Source of the DNA: Candidatus Methanomarinus sp. HR1
Lineage (GTDB): Archaea; Halobacteriota; Methanosarcinia; Methanosarcinales; Methanocomedenaceae
Assembly (NCBI GenBank): GCA_002926195.1
Contig: MZXQ01000314.1
Span: forward strand, 6,009-11,070
Reading direction: 5' to 3'
DNA length: 5,062 bases
The position numbers and the translations under genes are program-made. Below are positions 1 to 5,061 of the stretch, piece by piece. The notes under the pieces are model-generated. The model was not told where the DNA came from and ran no database searches. It saw only the letters and a program-made list of their open reading frames with translations. Positions within the stretch are counted from its first letter, which is position 1; each line of letters starts with the position of its first letter.

Positions 1-20
1 AATTATATAATTATAAATAT
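1..20 (+). promoter_or_regulatory. Possible TATA region of the glycosyltransferase gene
   Basis: The first 20 bases are almost pure A/T and contain two TATA-like cores, TTATATAA near 3-10 and TTATAAAT near 11-18. An archaeal TATA box normally lies about 25 bases before the transcript start. The first core would start the RNA near 30, just before the GGAG ribosome site. The second would start it near 40 and give a nearly leaderless mRNA, which fits badly with that ribosome site. The window edge hides any upstream element, so the choice stays open. Confidence 0.35.
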
Positions 21-41
21 ATCAATATTGGGAGTGCTGAT

Positions 42-1073
42 ATGACAACTGTCAATTATATTATTGATAATAAAGTTGTAAATAAATTAACAACAGAACG
101 TAAATGGCTTGATTCTTACATACCCACTATAACAAAATACATTGAAAAAGAGGGAGTTAATATTGTTTTTGATGTGGATTCGGATTTTGATCTTATCCAT
201 ATCCATGTCCCCTTAACAAAGGCATATTTCTTATCAAGGAAAAATAACAATGGTAATCATAAACCGGTTATTTTTCACGGTCACATGACTGAAGATACTT
301 TTCCGATAGGCAGTCAGCTGAGATTTATTATCCGGAAATGGATTAAAAAAATAGCCAGGAAATCTGATCTGATCCTGTGTCCGTCACTTTCGGCAGAACG
401 ATACTTTAAAGAACATTTCCCTGAAAAAAATATAAAACAGTTGAACTATGGAATTAATCTTGATAATTATGCCTATTCCCATGAAGATGGAATTACTTTC
501 AGGCAGCGATACAGGATAGGAACAAACGAAACAGTAGTCTGCTGTGTAGGTGGTATGACATATCGTAAAGGTATTGATGAGTTCTATGAAATAGCACGCC
601 GGTTTCCTGATATCCGTTTCGTGTGGATCGGAGGTTTGTTCTTCAGGAACCAGCATATTTATAAAATCTATAACAAAATTGACAGGAATAGTATTAATGT
701 ACACGATTTGCCGGACAATGTAATATCAACTGGCTATACACCTCATATTACTGCTGCTCTGTCTGCGAGTGATATATTTTTCTTTCCTTCGAGACAAGAG
801 ACCCAGGGTCTTGCACTTGTTGAAGCTGCAGCTAATAACCGTGCTATTGTTACAAGAGACCTCCCTGTATTCAAGGAATGGCTGACACACGGACACGACT
901 GCCTGATGGGAGCATGCCTTGATGATTTTGCTGAACATATACAAACTATTGAAGAAGATAAGGCTCTTGCTATCAGATTAGGGGGAGAAGCTGGAAGATC
1001 AGCTAAAAAATATCATGATGTTAATAGGACAGCAGAATCACTTGCCAGGATATATAAAGAATTATCAGGATGA
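42..1073 (+). CDS. Family-4 glycosyltransferase, possibly glycolipid-type
   Basis: Likely transfers a sugar from a nucleotide-sugar donor to an acceptor, retaining the anomeric configuration, in the cytosol or at the inner membrane face. The protein has 343 residues in the usual GT-B layout: acceptor-side half about 1-150, donor-side half about 163-340. Visible GT4 marks are His79-Gly-His81 in the N-terminal half, the asparagine/glycine-rich turn YGINLDNY (136-143), a Gly-Gly followed by RKG (175-177) at the start of the donor domain, and the EX7E signature with Glu253 and Glu261. The HGHMTEDTFPIGS segment (79-91) and the basic RKWIKKIARK stretch (98-107) recall bacterial diacylglycerol glucosyltransferases, so a membrane-lipid acceptor is a reasonable guess, but the acceptor cannot be read from sequence. 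There is no signal peptide or membrane segment. ATG 42 is supported by GGAG at 31-34, 7 bases upstream. No gene lies close enough to form an operon with it. Confidence 0.88.
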   Translation: MTTVNYIIDNKVVNKLTTERKWLDSYIPTITKYIEKEGVNIVFDVDSDFDLIHIHVPLTKAYFLSRKNNNGNHKPVIFHGHMTEDTFPIGSQLRFIIRKWIKKIARKSDLILCPSLSAERYFKEHFPEKNIKQLNYGINLDNYAYSHEDGITFRQRYRIGTNETVVCCVGGMTYRKGIDEFYEIARRFPDIRFVWIGGLFFRNQHIYKIYNKIDRNSINVHDLPDNVISTGYTPHITAALSASDIFFFPSRQETQGLALVEAAANNRAIVTRDLPVFKEWLTHGHDCLMGACLDDFAEHIQTIEEDKALAIRLGGEAGRSAKKYHDVNRTAESLARIYKELSG

Positions 1074-1090
1074 TTAGAGCAGTGGGAAGC

Positions 1091-1110
1091 TAATATTATA
1101 TAGAATATTA
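1091..1110. repeat. 7-bp inverted repeat upstream of radA promoter
   Basis: TAATATT (1091-1097) and AATATTA (1104-1110) are perfect inverted arms around the six bases ATATAG. The repeat lies about 22 bp before the probable radA TATA box, where an archaeal regulator could bind. It could equally be a chance product of AT-rich DNA or contain a second TATA core (TTATATAG, 1096-1103). Confidence 0.4.
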
Positions 1111-1127
1111 CTTTCGCGGTGCTTACC

Positions 1128-1142
1128 TTAAATTTATATTTG
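1128..1142 (+). promoter_or_regulatory. Probable radA promoter (BRE plus TATA box)
   Basis: TTTATATT at 1133-1140 is close to the archaeal TATA consensus, and the A-containing TTAAA just before it suits a TFB recognition element. A start about 25 bases on falls near 1160-1165, giving a leader of roughly 50 nt that would contain both GTGCAC sites and the ribosome binding site. It is the best candidate in the 140-bp gap between the glycosyltransferase and radA. Confidence 0.5.
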
Positions 1143-1190
1143 TAGAGATCGTGAATACTATTGTAATTACTGTGCACCAATAGAATATAA

Positions 1191-1205
1191 CCAGTGCACT
1201 GGAGG
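1191..1205 (+). promoter_or_regulatory. 12-bp palindrome overlapping the radA ribosome binding site
   Basis: CCAGTGCACTGG (1191-1202) is a perfect palindrome and runs directly into the ribosome site GGAGG (1201-1205), sharing its first two G residues. The ribosome site is 8 bases before ATG 1214 and fixes that start. A second GTGCAC core lies at 1172-1177, with starts 22 bp apart, about two helical turns. In RNA, CCAG and CTGG could pair around a TGCA loop and partly cover the ribosome site. Use as an operator or translational switch is inference. Confidence 0.5.
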
Positions 1206-1213
1206 ACTAAAAT

Positions 1214-2194
1214 ATGACAGAAAAGATCACATTACTTGAAGACCTGCCAGGAGTGGGTCCGGCAACAGCAGAGAAATTAAAAGAAGCAGGATTTAATTCA
1301 ATTGAGGCTGTTGCAGTAGCCTCACCCGCCGATCTGGTAGTTACTGCGGAAATTGGGGAATCCACTGCAGCAAAGATTATAGTTGCTGCACGCAGTGCAG
1401 CAGATGTTGGCGGTTTTGAAACTGGAGATAAAGTACTTGAACGCCGGAAAATGGTAGGAAAACTAACCACAGGATGCAGTGCACTGGATGAATTGCTGGG
1501 CAACGGGATTGAAACCCAATCGATCACCGAATTCTATGGAGAATTTGGTTCAGGTAAGACCCAGATCACTCATCAGCTATCAGTGAATGTTCAACTTCCT
1601 GTTGAACAAGGAGGTCTTAATGGCTCTGTAATAATGATAGATACTGAAAATACCTTCAGACCCGAACGCATTGCTCAGATGTTAGGGAGTGCATCAGCCC
1701 GCACAGATCAGGAATATGACCCTGAAGAAATTCTACATAATATCCATGTTGCCAGGGCATATAACTCCAACCACCAGATACTTCTGGCTGAATCTGCTTC
1801 GCAGTTAGCAGAAGAGTTAAAAGATTCCGAGACACCGGTACGTCTACTTATCGTGGATTCATTGACCGCCCATTTCAGAGCTGAATATGTCGGACGTGGT
1901 ACACTTGCCGATAGACAGCAGAAATTAAATAAGCATATGCATGATCTCTTGAAATTCGCTGATCTGTATAATGCAGCTATTGTTGTTACCAACCAGGTAA
2001 TGTCTAAACCTGATGCCTTCTTCGGTGACCCTACCAAACCCATTGGTGGTCATATTGTAGGACATACAGCTACTTACAGATTATACCTGCGTAAATCCAA
2101 AGGCGATAAACGCATAGCGAGACTGGTAGATTCACCCTGTTTACCTGAAGGTGAGGCCGTATTCTCCGTAACAATGGAAGGATTAACTGATTAA
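1214..2194 (+). CDS. radA: DNA repair and recombination protein RadA
   Basis: Archaeal RecA/Rad51-family recombinase. It forms ATP-bound filaments on single-stranded DNA and carries out homology search and strand exchange in double-strand-break repair and replication-fork rescue. The 326-residue length is normal for euryarchaeal RadA. In order: a helix-hairpin-helix DNA-binding domain (about 5-60, with [12 protein letters not shown] at 11-22); the linker GGFETGD (66-72), whose Phe68 should be the inter-subunit polymerisation residue; the ATPase core with Walker A GEFGSGKT (109-116); [11 protein letters not shown] (143-153) with the likely catalytic Glu145; Walker B LLIVDS (211-216, Asp215); loop L1 near 221-239; loop L2 near 260-280; and the ATP-cap DPTKP segment at 272-276. 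There is no intein and no key residue is missing. ATG 1214 is set by GGAGG 8 bases upstream. The gene has its own promoter and ends exactly where the convergent PRC-barrel gene ends, so its transcript must run antisense into that gene. Confidence 0.98.
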   Translation: MTEKITLLEDLPGVGPATAEKLKEAGFNSIEAVAVASPADLVVTAEIGESTAAKIIVAARSAADVGGFETGDKVLERRKMVGKLTTGCSALDELLGNGIETQSITEFYGEFGSGKTQITHQLSVNVQLPVEQGGLNGSVIMIDTENTFRPERIAQMLGSASARTDQEYDPEEILHNIHVARAYNSNHQILLAESASQLAEELKDSETPVRLLIVDSLTAHFRAEYVGRGTLADRQQKLNKHMHDLLKFADLYNAAIVVTNQVMSKPDAFFGDPTKPIGGHIVGHTATYRLYLRKSKGDKRIARLVDSPCLPEGEAVFSVTMEGLTD

Positions 2195-2449
2195 TTAGCT
2201 AGCCATGGATGCTTTTTTATCCACTACTATATAGTCTTTAATTGCTCTGACTGCATCAAATGATATTAAAACAAAATCATCATCAACTTTAAATTTTTCT
2301 TTATCAAGCCCCATATCGGGCTTGATAACCAGATCTATGATATTCCCGGTATTAACATCTATTACCAGGTTACTGAGTATTCCTATTGTCATTCCATCTG
2401 AACTCATTACTTGTTTATTTCTGAGGTTCTTTGCAAATATCTGCATCAT
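2195..2449 (-). CDS. Small PRC-barrel protein, CdpB-like
   Basis: An 84-residue protein that is essentially one PRC-barrel domain, with no signal peptide or membrane segment. Family marks are VMSSDGMTIGILSNLVIDV (14-32), a TG turn followed by IIDLVIKP (34-44), and VLISFDAVRAIKDYIVVD (60-77). Small stand-alone PRC-barrel proteins are widespread in Euryarchaeota. In Haloferax two of them (CdpB1, CdpB2) act with SepF in FtsZ-based division. Whether this one does so is inference, since other PRC-barrel proteins serve RNA processing or photosynthesis. Two start codons stand in tandem (2447-2449 and 2444-2446). The ribosome site GAGATGAT, upstream at about 2450-2457, fits the second ATG better by spacing. 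The gene lies 17 bp after the cdc48 stop on the same strand, so co-transcription is likely. Its stop codon touches that of radA. A perfect 11-bp inverted repeat lies inside the coding region. Confidence 0.88.
   Translation of the reverse strand: MMQIFAKNLRNKQVMSSDGMTIGILSNLVIDVNTGNIIDLVIKPDMGLDKEKFKVDDDFVLISFDAVRAIKDYIVVDKKASMAS
2211..2219 (+). terminator. T-tract, possible radA transcription terminator
   Basis: Six T residues in a row (2213-2218) begin 19 bases after the radA stop codon. Archaeal RNA polymerase commonly stops at such U-runs without needing a hairpin. The tract lies inside the 3' end of the convergent PRC gene, because no intergenic DNA exists. A second, shorter T5 run occurs at 2294-2298. 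Confidence 0.4.
2301..2328. repeat. Perfect 11-bp inverted repeat inside the PRC gene
   Basis: TTATCAAGCCC (2301-2311) and GGGCTTGATAA (2318-2328) are perfect inverted arms around the 6-base loop CATATC, giving a strong hairpin in RNA from either strand. In the PRC protein it covers residues VIKPDMGLD (41-49), so it is also constrained by coding. It lies 107 bases beyond the radA stop, where it could end or protect the radA transcript, or slow translation of the PRC mRNA. Function is not known. Confidence 0.6.
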
Positions 2450-2466
2450 ATCATCTCTATTAATTT

Positions 2467-4686
2467 TTATCTGTAACCTATATAAGACTTCTGTTCTTTG
2501 GATGCACCGCCCTTGAACTGAGCTTCCATCCGTTGATAATATTCCTGTATGTATTCATCTAATACAGGTCTTATCTTCTTTCGTGCAGCCTCGAAATGCC
2601 GCATCTCGACAATTTCAGTATTAAATTCTTCTCTCATAGCTATCATTACAGCCTCACGACAAATAGCCTCAAGGTCTGCGCCTACATATCCTTTGGTATT
2701 ATGGGCGATCTCGTTAATTATAACATCTTCCGATACAGGTATGTTTTTTGTATGTATCTTTAATATCTCTTCACGGCCGGTTTCAGAAGGCGGACCTATA
2801 AATACGGCCCTATCAAACCGACCTGAACGTATTAAAGCCGGATCGATCATATCAGGTCTGTTGGTAGCTGCCACTACTACTACACTTTTTAATATCTCCA
2901 GTCCATCTATTTCTACTAAAAGCTGATTAACTATTCGTTCCATTGCTTTACTACCAGTATCTACTGTTCTGATAGGAGCAAGGGCATCCAGCTCATCAAA
3001 AAAAATGATACATGGAGCTACTTGTCTGGCTTTTTTAAATATTTCACGGATGGCCTTTTCACTCTCACCCATCCATCGTGATATTAGTTGAGGACCCCGA
3101 ATACTGATAAAATTAGCGTTTGTTTGAGTAGCAATTGCTTGTACTATCAGTGTCTTTCCTGTACCCGGAGGCCCGTAAAGCAGTATTCCTTTAGACGGTT
3201 TAATCCCCATCTTATTAAACTTTTCCGGGTGACTGAGAGGCCATTTTATAGATTCCAGGATTTCCTGTTTACTCTTTTTCAGTCCTCCTACTTCATCCCA
3301 TGTAACAGTTGGTATCTCGACCATGACCTCACGCATAGCTGAGGGCTCAGCTTCCATTTGAGCATGGTCAAAATCGTTTACAGTAATTGTGATATTATTT
3401 AGTACTTCCTGGGATATATCCTGATCAAGATTCAACCGGGGGATGTGGCGTCGTAGGGCTTTCATAGCCGATTCTTTGGATAATGCTGCCAGATCAGCAC
3501 CTACAAACCCATGGGTATTATCAGCAATTTTTTCAAGATCAACATCTTCTGCCAGAGGCATACCCCTGGTATGGATCTGTAATATCTCAACACGTTCATC
3601 CCTGTTCGGAACAGTTATTTCTATCTCCCTGTCAAACCTGCCAGGTCTGCGCAGTGCAGGGTCTATGGCATTGACCCTGTTGGTTGCACCGATTATCACT
3701 ACCTGACCACGTTCATCAACACCATCCATCAAGGTAAGAAGCTGGGCAACTACCCTGCGTTCTACTTCCCCGATAGATTCTTCTCTTTTACTGGCTATTG
3801 CATCCAGTTCATCAATAAATATTATACTTGGTACATTCTTTGTTGCTTCTTCAAAGATATCCCTCAACCTCTGTTCACTCTCACCATGGTATTTGCTCAT
3901 GATCTCAGGTCCGGCTATTGAGAAGAATTTTGCACCGCTCTCATTTGCAACAGCTTTAGCTATCATGGTCTTACCAGTACCAGGCGGGCCGTACATTAGT
4001 AAACCCTGTGGTGGTTTGATGCCAAGTTTATTAAAGATTTCCGGATGTTTAAGAGGTAGTTCAATCATTTCACGGAGGCTCTGGATCTGCTCATCGAGTC
4101 CTCCCAGATCCTCATATGTTATGCCTGTGCCTGCTAATGAATCATATCCAGTGGCAGGCTTGTCTTGCAATTCAACTACAGTCCCGTCCTTAATTATTAC
4201 AACATCTTTGGGTTCCACTTCCACAGCTATTAATGAAATAGGTTGGTCAGTATTCATATGGCCAAAATTCGGATGTGCCATAGTACTCATGACCGATATC
4301 ACATCTCCTTCAACTAATGCCCGTTTCAGCATCTGGCGTTTGACAAGGTTATTTGCATCATCATCAAACTTGATAAGCTGTCCTTCGATCGGTGCAAAAA
4401 TTACCTTTATTGCGTCTTTAGGATCTGCCCTTGCAATCACCAGACCGTCTCCCAGGGCTACACCGGCATTTTGTCGTGTAAACCCATCGACCCTGATAAG
4501 ACCCTTATCCCAGTCCGGTCGTTCTGCTCTCCAGACTTTTGCAGGCGTTTTTTTCTTACCTTCCATAATGATCACATCACCTACTGAGATCTGAAGTTGT
4601 TGAATGGTAGTGGGATCAAGTCTGGTAATGCCTTTTCCTGAATCAGCAGGGTAAGCCTTTGTTACTGTTAATTTAATAGGGTCCAA
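2467..4686 (-). CDS. cdc48: Cdc48/VAT-type two-ring AAA+ ATPase
   Basis: Archaeal p97/VCP homologue: a cytosolic hexamer that pulls polypeptides through its pore to unfold or extract them, often for the 20S proteasome. At 739 residues it has normal length. Order: N-domain with double-psi barrel (about 3-92) and beta-clam (about 93-180); D1 with Walker A GPPGTGKT (233-240), Walker B IIFIDE (288-293), sensor Asn336, arginine fingers Arg347/Arg350 and pore loop KYHG (265-268); D2 with Walker A GPPGTGKT (505-512), Walker B IIFFDE (560-565), sensor Asn609, Arg620/Arg623 and pore loop RWMG (537-540). Both Walker B glutamates (293, 565) are present, so both rings should hydrolyse ATP. The tail ends IGYR with a penultimate tyrosine, recalling the HbYX proteasome-docking tail. 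The start is TTG at 4684-4686: no ATG or GTG occurs between it and the upstream in-frame stop, the next Met is residue 41, and the N-domain begins at once ([14 protein letters not shown]). The PRC gene follows by 17 bp. Confidence 0.97.
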   Translation of the reverse strand: MDPIKLTVTKAYPADSGKGITRLDPTTIQQLQISVGDVIIMEGKKKTPAKVWRAERPDWDKGLIRVDGFTRQNAGVALGDGLVIARADPKDAIKVIFAPIEGQLIKFDDDANNLVKRQMLKRALVEGDVISVMSTMAHPNFGHMNTDQPISLIAVEVEPKDVVIIKDGTVVELQDKPATGYDSLAGTGITYEDLGGLDEQIQSLREMIELPLKHPEIFNKLGIKPPQGLLMYGPPGTGKTMIAKAVANESGAKFFSIAGPEIMSKYHGESEQRLRDIFEEATKNVPSIIFIDELDAIASKREESIGEVERRVVAQLLTLMDGVDERGQVVIIGATNRVNAIDPALRRPGRFDREIEITVPNRDERVEILQIHTRGMPLAEDVDLEKIADNTHGFVGADLAALSKESAMKALRRHIPRLNLDQDISQEVLNNITITVNDFDHAQMEAEPSAMREVMVEIPTVTWDEVGGLKKSKQEILESIKWPLSHPEKFNKMGIKPSKGILLYGPPGTGKTLIVQAIATQTNANFISIRGPQLISRWMGESEKAIREIFKKARQVAPCIIFFDELDALAPIRTVDTGSKAMERIVNQLLVEIDGLEILKSVVVVAATNRPDMIDPALIRSGRFDRAVFIGPPSETGREEILKIHTKNIPVSEDVIINEIAHNTKGYVGADLEAICREAVMIAMREEFNTEIVEMRHFEAARKKIRPVLDEYIQEYYQRMEAQFKGGASKEQKSYIGYR

Positions 4687-4699
4687 TATGTTCCGTCCT
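4687..4699 (-). promoter_or_regulatory. Weak ribosome site before the cdc48 TTG start
   Basis: Read on the minus strand, the bases before the start are AGGACGGAACATA, then TTG. AGGA ends about 9 bases before the start, and GGA of CGGAAC is closer. Both are poor matches to the archaeal GGAGGTG consensus. Together with the TTG codon this suggests modest initiation efficiency for an otherwise housekeeping protein. Confidence 0.4.
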
Positions 4700-4729
4700 G
4701 TGATTTGAAATAAATTATTTGAATATGTT

Positions 4730-4773
4730 AGCTATACTTATATATATTTTTTTCTAGTATATCAAGTATAGCT
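4730..4773. repeat. 10-bp inverted repeat framing the cdc48 TATA box
   Basis: AGCTATACTT (4730-4739) and AAGTATAGCT (4764-4773) are perfect inverted arms separated by 24 bp that contain the TATA box and its A-tract. The arm centres are 34 bp apart, a little over three helical turns. The arrangement is what one expects of a dimeric regulator touching both sides of the core promoter. The right arm also abuts the hairpin-rich block. Regulatory use is inference. Confidence 0.55.
4739..4753 (-). promoter_or_regulatory. Probable cdc48-PRC operon promoter
   Basis: On the minus strand the sequence reads seven A residues (4753-4747) running into TATATATAA (4747-4739), an A-rich TFB element followed by a strong TATA box. 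A start about 25 bases on falls near 4718, giving a leader of about 30 nt before the TTG start. The TATA core is nearly symmetrical, so it might also fire to the right into the hairpin-rich block. Confidence 0.6.
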
Positions 4774-4920
4774 TTATCGAAAATGCTCACTCCGTTCACA
4801 TTTTCTAATCTTCGGCTCTTTCGAGAGTCTCACATGAAGATTCTACGAATCTTTTAGTTTTCAGCTTCTTCGAAGCTTCAATCAATAAAATCCGACCGAA
4901 GGGAGGATTTTGTTTATAAA
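4774..4920. other. Hairpin-rich intergenic block, candidate structured RNA or repeat element
   Basis: No reading frame of note, but at least four potential stems: GAAAATG/CATTTTC (4779-4785 with 4799-4805); GGCTCT/AGAGTC with one G-U pair around a TTCG loop (4814-4819 with 4824-4829); AAGATTC/GAATCTT with a 3-base loop (4837-4843 with 4847-4853); and AGCTTC/GAAGCT (4863-4868 with 4872-4877). A fifth, terminator-like stem follows at 4884-4914. AATCTTC (4807-4813) can also pair with GAAGATT (4836-4842), excluding the third stem. TTCG or its complement CGAA occurs seven times in about 125 bp. It may be a small RNA read rightward from the symmetrical TATA region, the 3' untranslated region of the leftward DUF192-like gene, or a dispersed element. 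The sequence does not decide between these. Confidence 0.5.
4884..4914. terminator. Terminator-like stem at the right end of the hairpin block
   Basis: AATAAAATCC (4884-4893) pairs with GGATTTTGTT (4905-4914) in a 10-bp stem with one G-T wobble, around an 11-base loop. The 3' side is T-rich when read on either strand, so it could end transcription from the left (a small RNA) or from the right (the DUF192-like gene). On the minus strand the loop contains C-TTCG-G, the stable UUCG tetraloop type, which slightly favours the leftward reading. Confidence 0.4.
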
Positions 4921-4977
4921 TGATGCTTTTAATAGTATATCAAATATCTTAATGTACTTTCAATGGTTCTGGTTTTT

Positions 4978-5061
4978 TCAGCAATCAAAGCTAATAATAT
5001 CCCCGGTTTTTATTCCATATTTTTTTATTGTATTCTGTTTCATTTCAATGAAATATTTTAC
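4978..5061 (-). CDS. C-terminal fragment, DUF192-like protein (cut by window edge)
   Basis: On the minus strand an open frame enters at the right edge and runs 27 codons to a TGA at 4978-4980. Its residues end KKYGIKTGDIISFDC, preceded by VKYFIEMKQNTI. The pattern hydrophobic-IE-x-x-x-x-T-I-x-x-x-GIK-x-GD-x-I matches the end of DUF192 proteins as I remember them: small soluble or exported proteins of unknown function, usually 110-150 residues. Most of the gene is outside the window, and no promoter can be seen. It is co-directional with cdc48 but separated by 291 bp that include a promoter, so it is probably a separate transcript. The call rests on a short match and could be wrong. No other frame here looks coding. 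Confidence 0.5.
   Translation of the reverse strand, partial: VKYFIEMKQNTIKKYGIKTGDIISFDC

Larger units (their letters stand above)
4755..4943. repeat. 11-bp direct repeats flanking the hairpin block
   Basis: TAGTATATCAA occurs at 4755-4765 and again at 4933-4943, with starts 178 bp apart. The two copies bracket almost exactly the hairpin-rich segment. This could be the mark of an inserted small element or a pair of regulator sites, one of them just upstream of the cdc48 TATA box. I could not see convincing terminal inverted repeats on the enclosed segment. Confidence 0.4.

Noticed and set aside
1074..1213. Hidden small gene or tRNA between the glycosyltransferase and radA
   Set aside because: No frame of useful length and no tRNA cloverleaf or conserved T-loop sequence. 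The promoter and palindromes account for the visible structure.
1588..1608. 8-bp inverted repeat TGTTCAAC/GTTGAACA inside radA
   Set aside because: It lies within conserved coding sequence with a short loop and no neighbouring signal. A stem of this size is expected by chance in several kilobases.
1609..1631. Near-perfect ribosome site AAGGAGGTC followed by ATG (1620) inside radA
   Set aside because: The ATG is out of frame and reaches a stop after three codons, so no product follows. The bases encode the conserved EQGGLNG part of RadA.
1207..2043. Minus-strand open frames of 106 and 111 codons opposite radA
   Set aside because: They are shadows of the radA frame with low-complexity Ser/Ala content and no ribosome site. 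The same applies to the minus-strand frames at 384-704 and 726-944 opposite the glycosyltransferase.
2549..2926. 125-codon plus-strand open frame within the cdc48 region
   Set aside because: It is an antisense shadow of the D2 domain and its codons are dictated by the cdc48 frame. No recognisable motif or start signal. The shorter plus-strand frames at 2322-2516, 3088-3342, 3443-3706 and 3483-3674 were rejected for the same reason.
3893..4594. 233-codon open frame on the plus strand, antisense to cdc48
   Set aside because: It mirrors the conserved cdc48 coding frame, which has clear Walker, sensor and pore motifs. The antisense product is rich in Ser, Ile and Pro with no family resemblance and no good ribosome site.
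4730..4943. CRISPR array or insertion sequence in the repeat-rich intergenic region
   Set aside because: Only two copies of one 11-mer are present, with no regular spacers. There is no transposase fragment and no convincing terminal inverted repeats. A small non-autonomous element remains possible and is listed as a finding.
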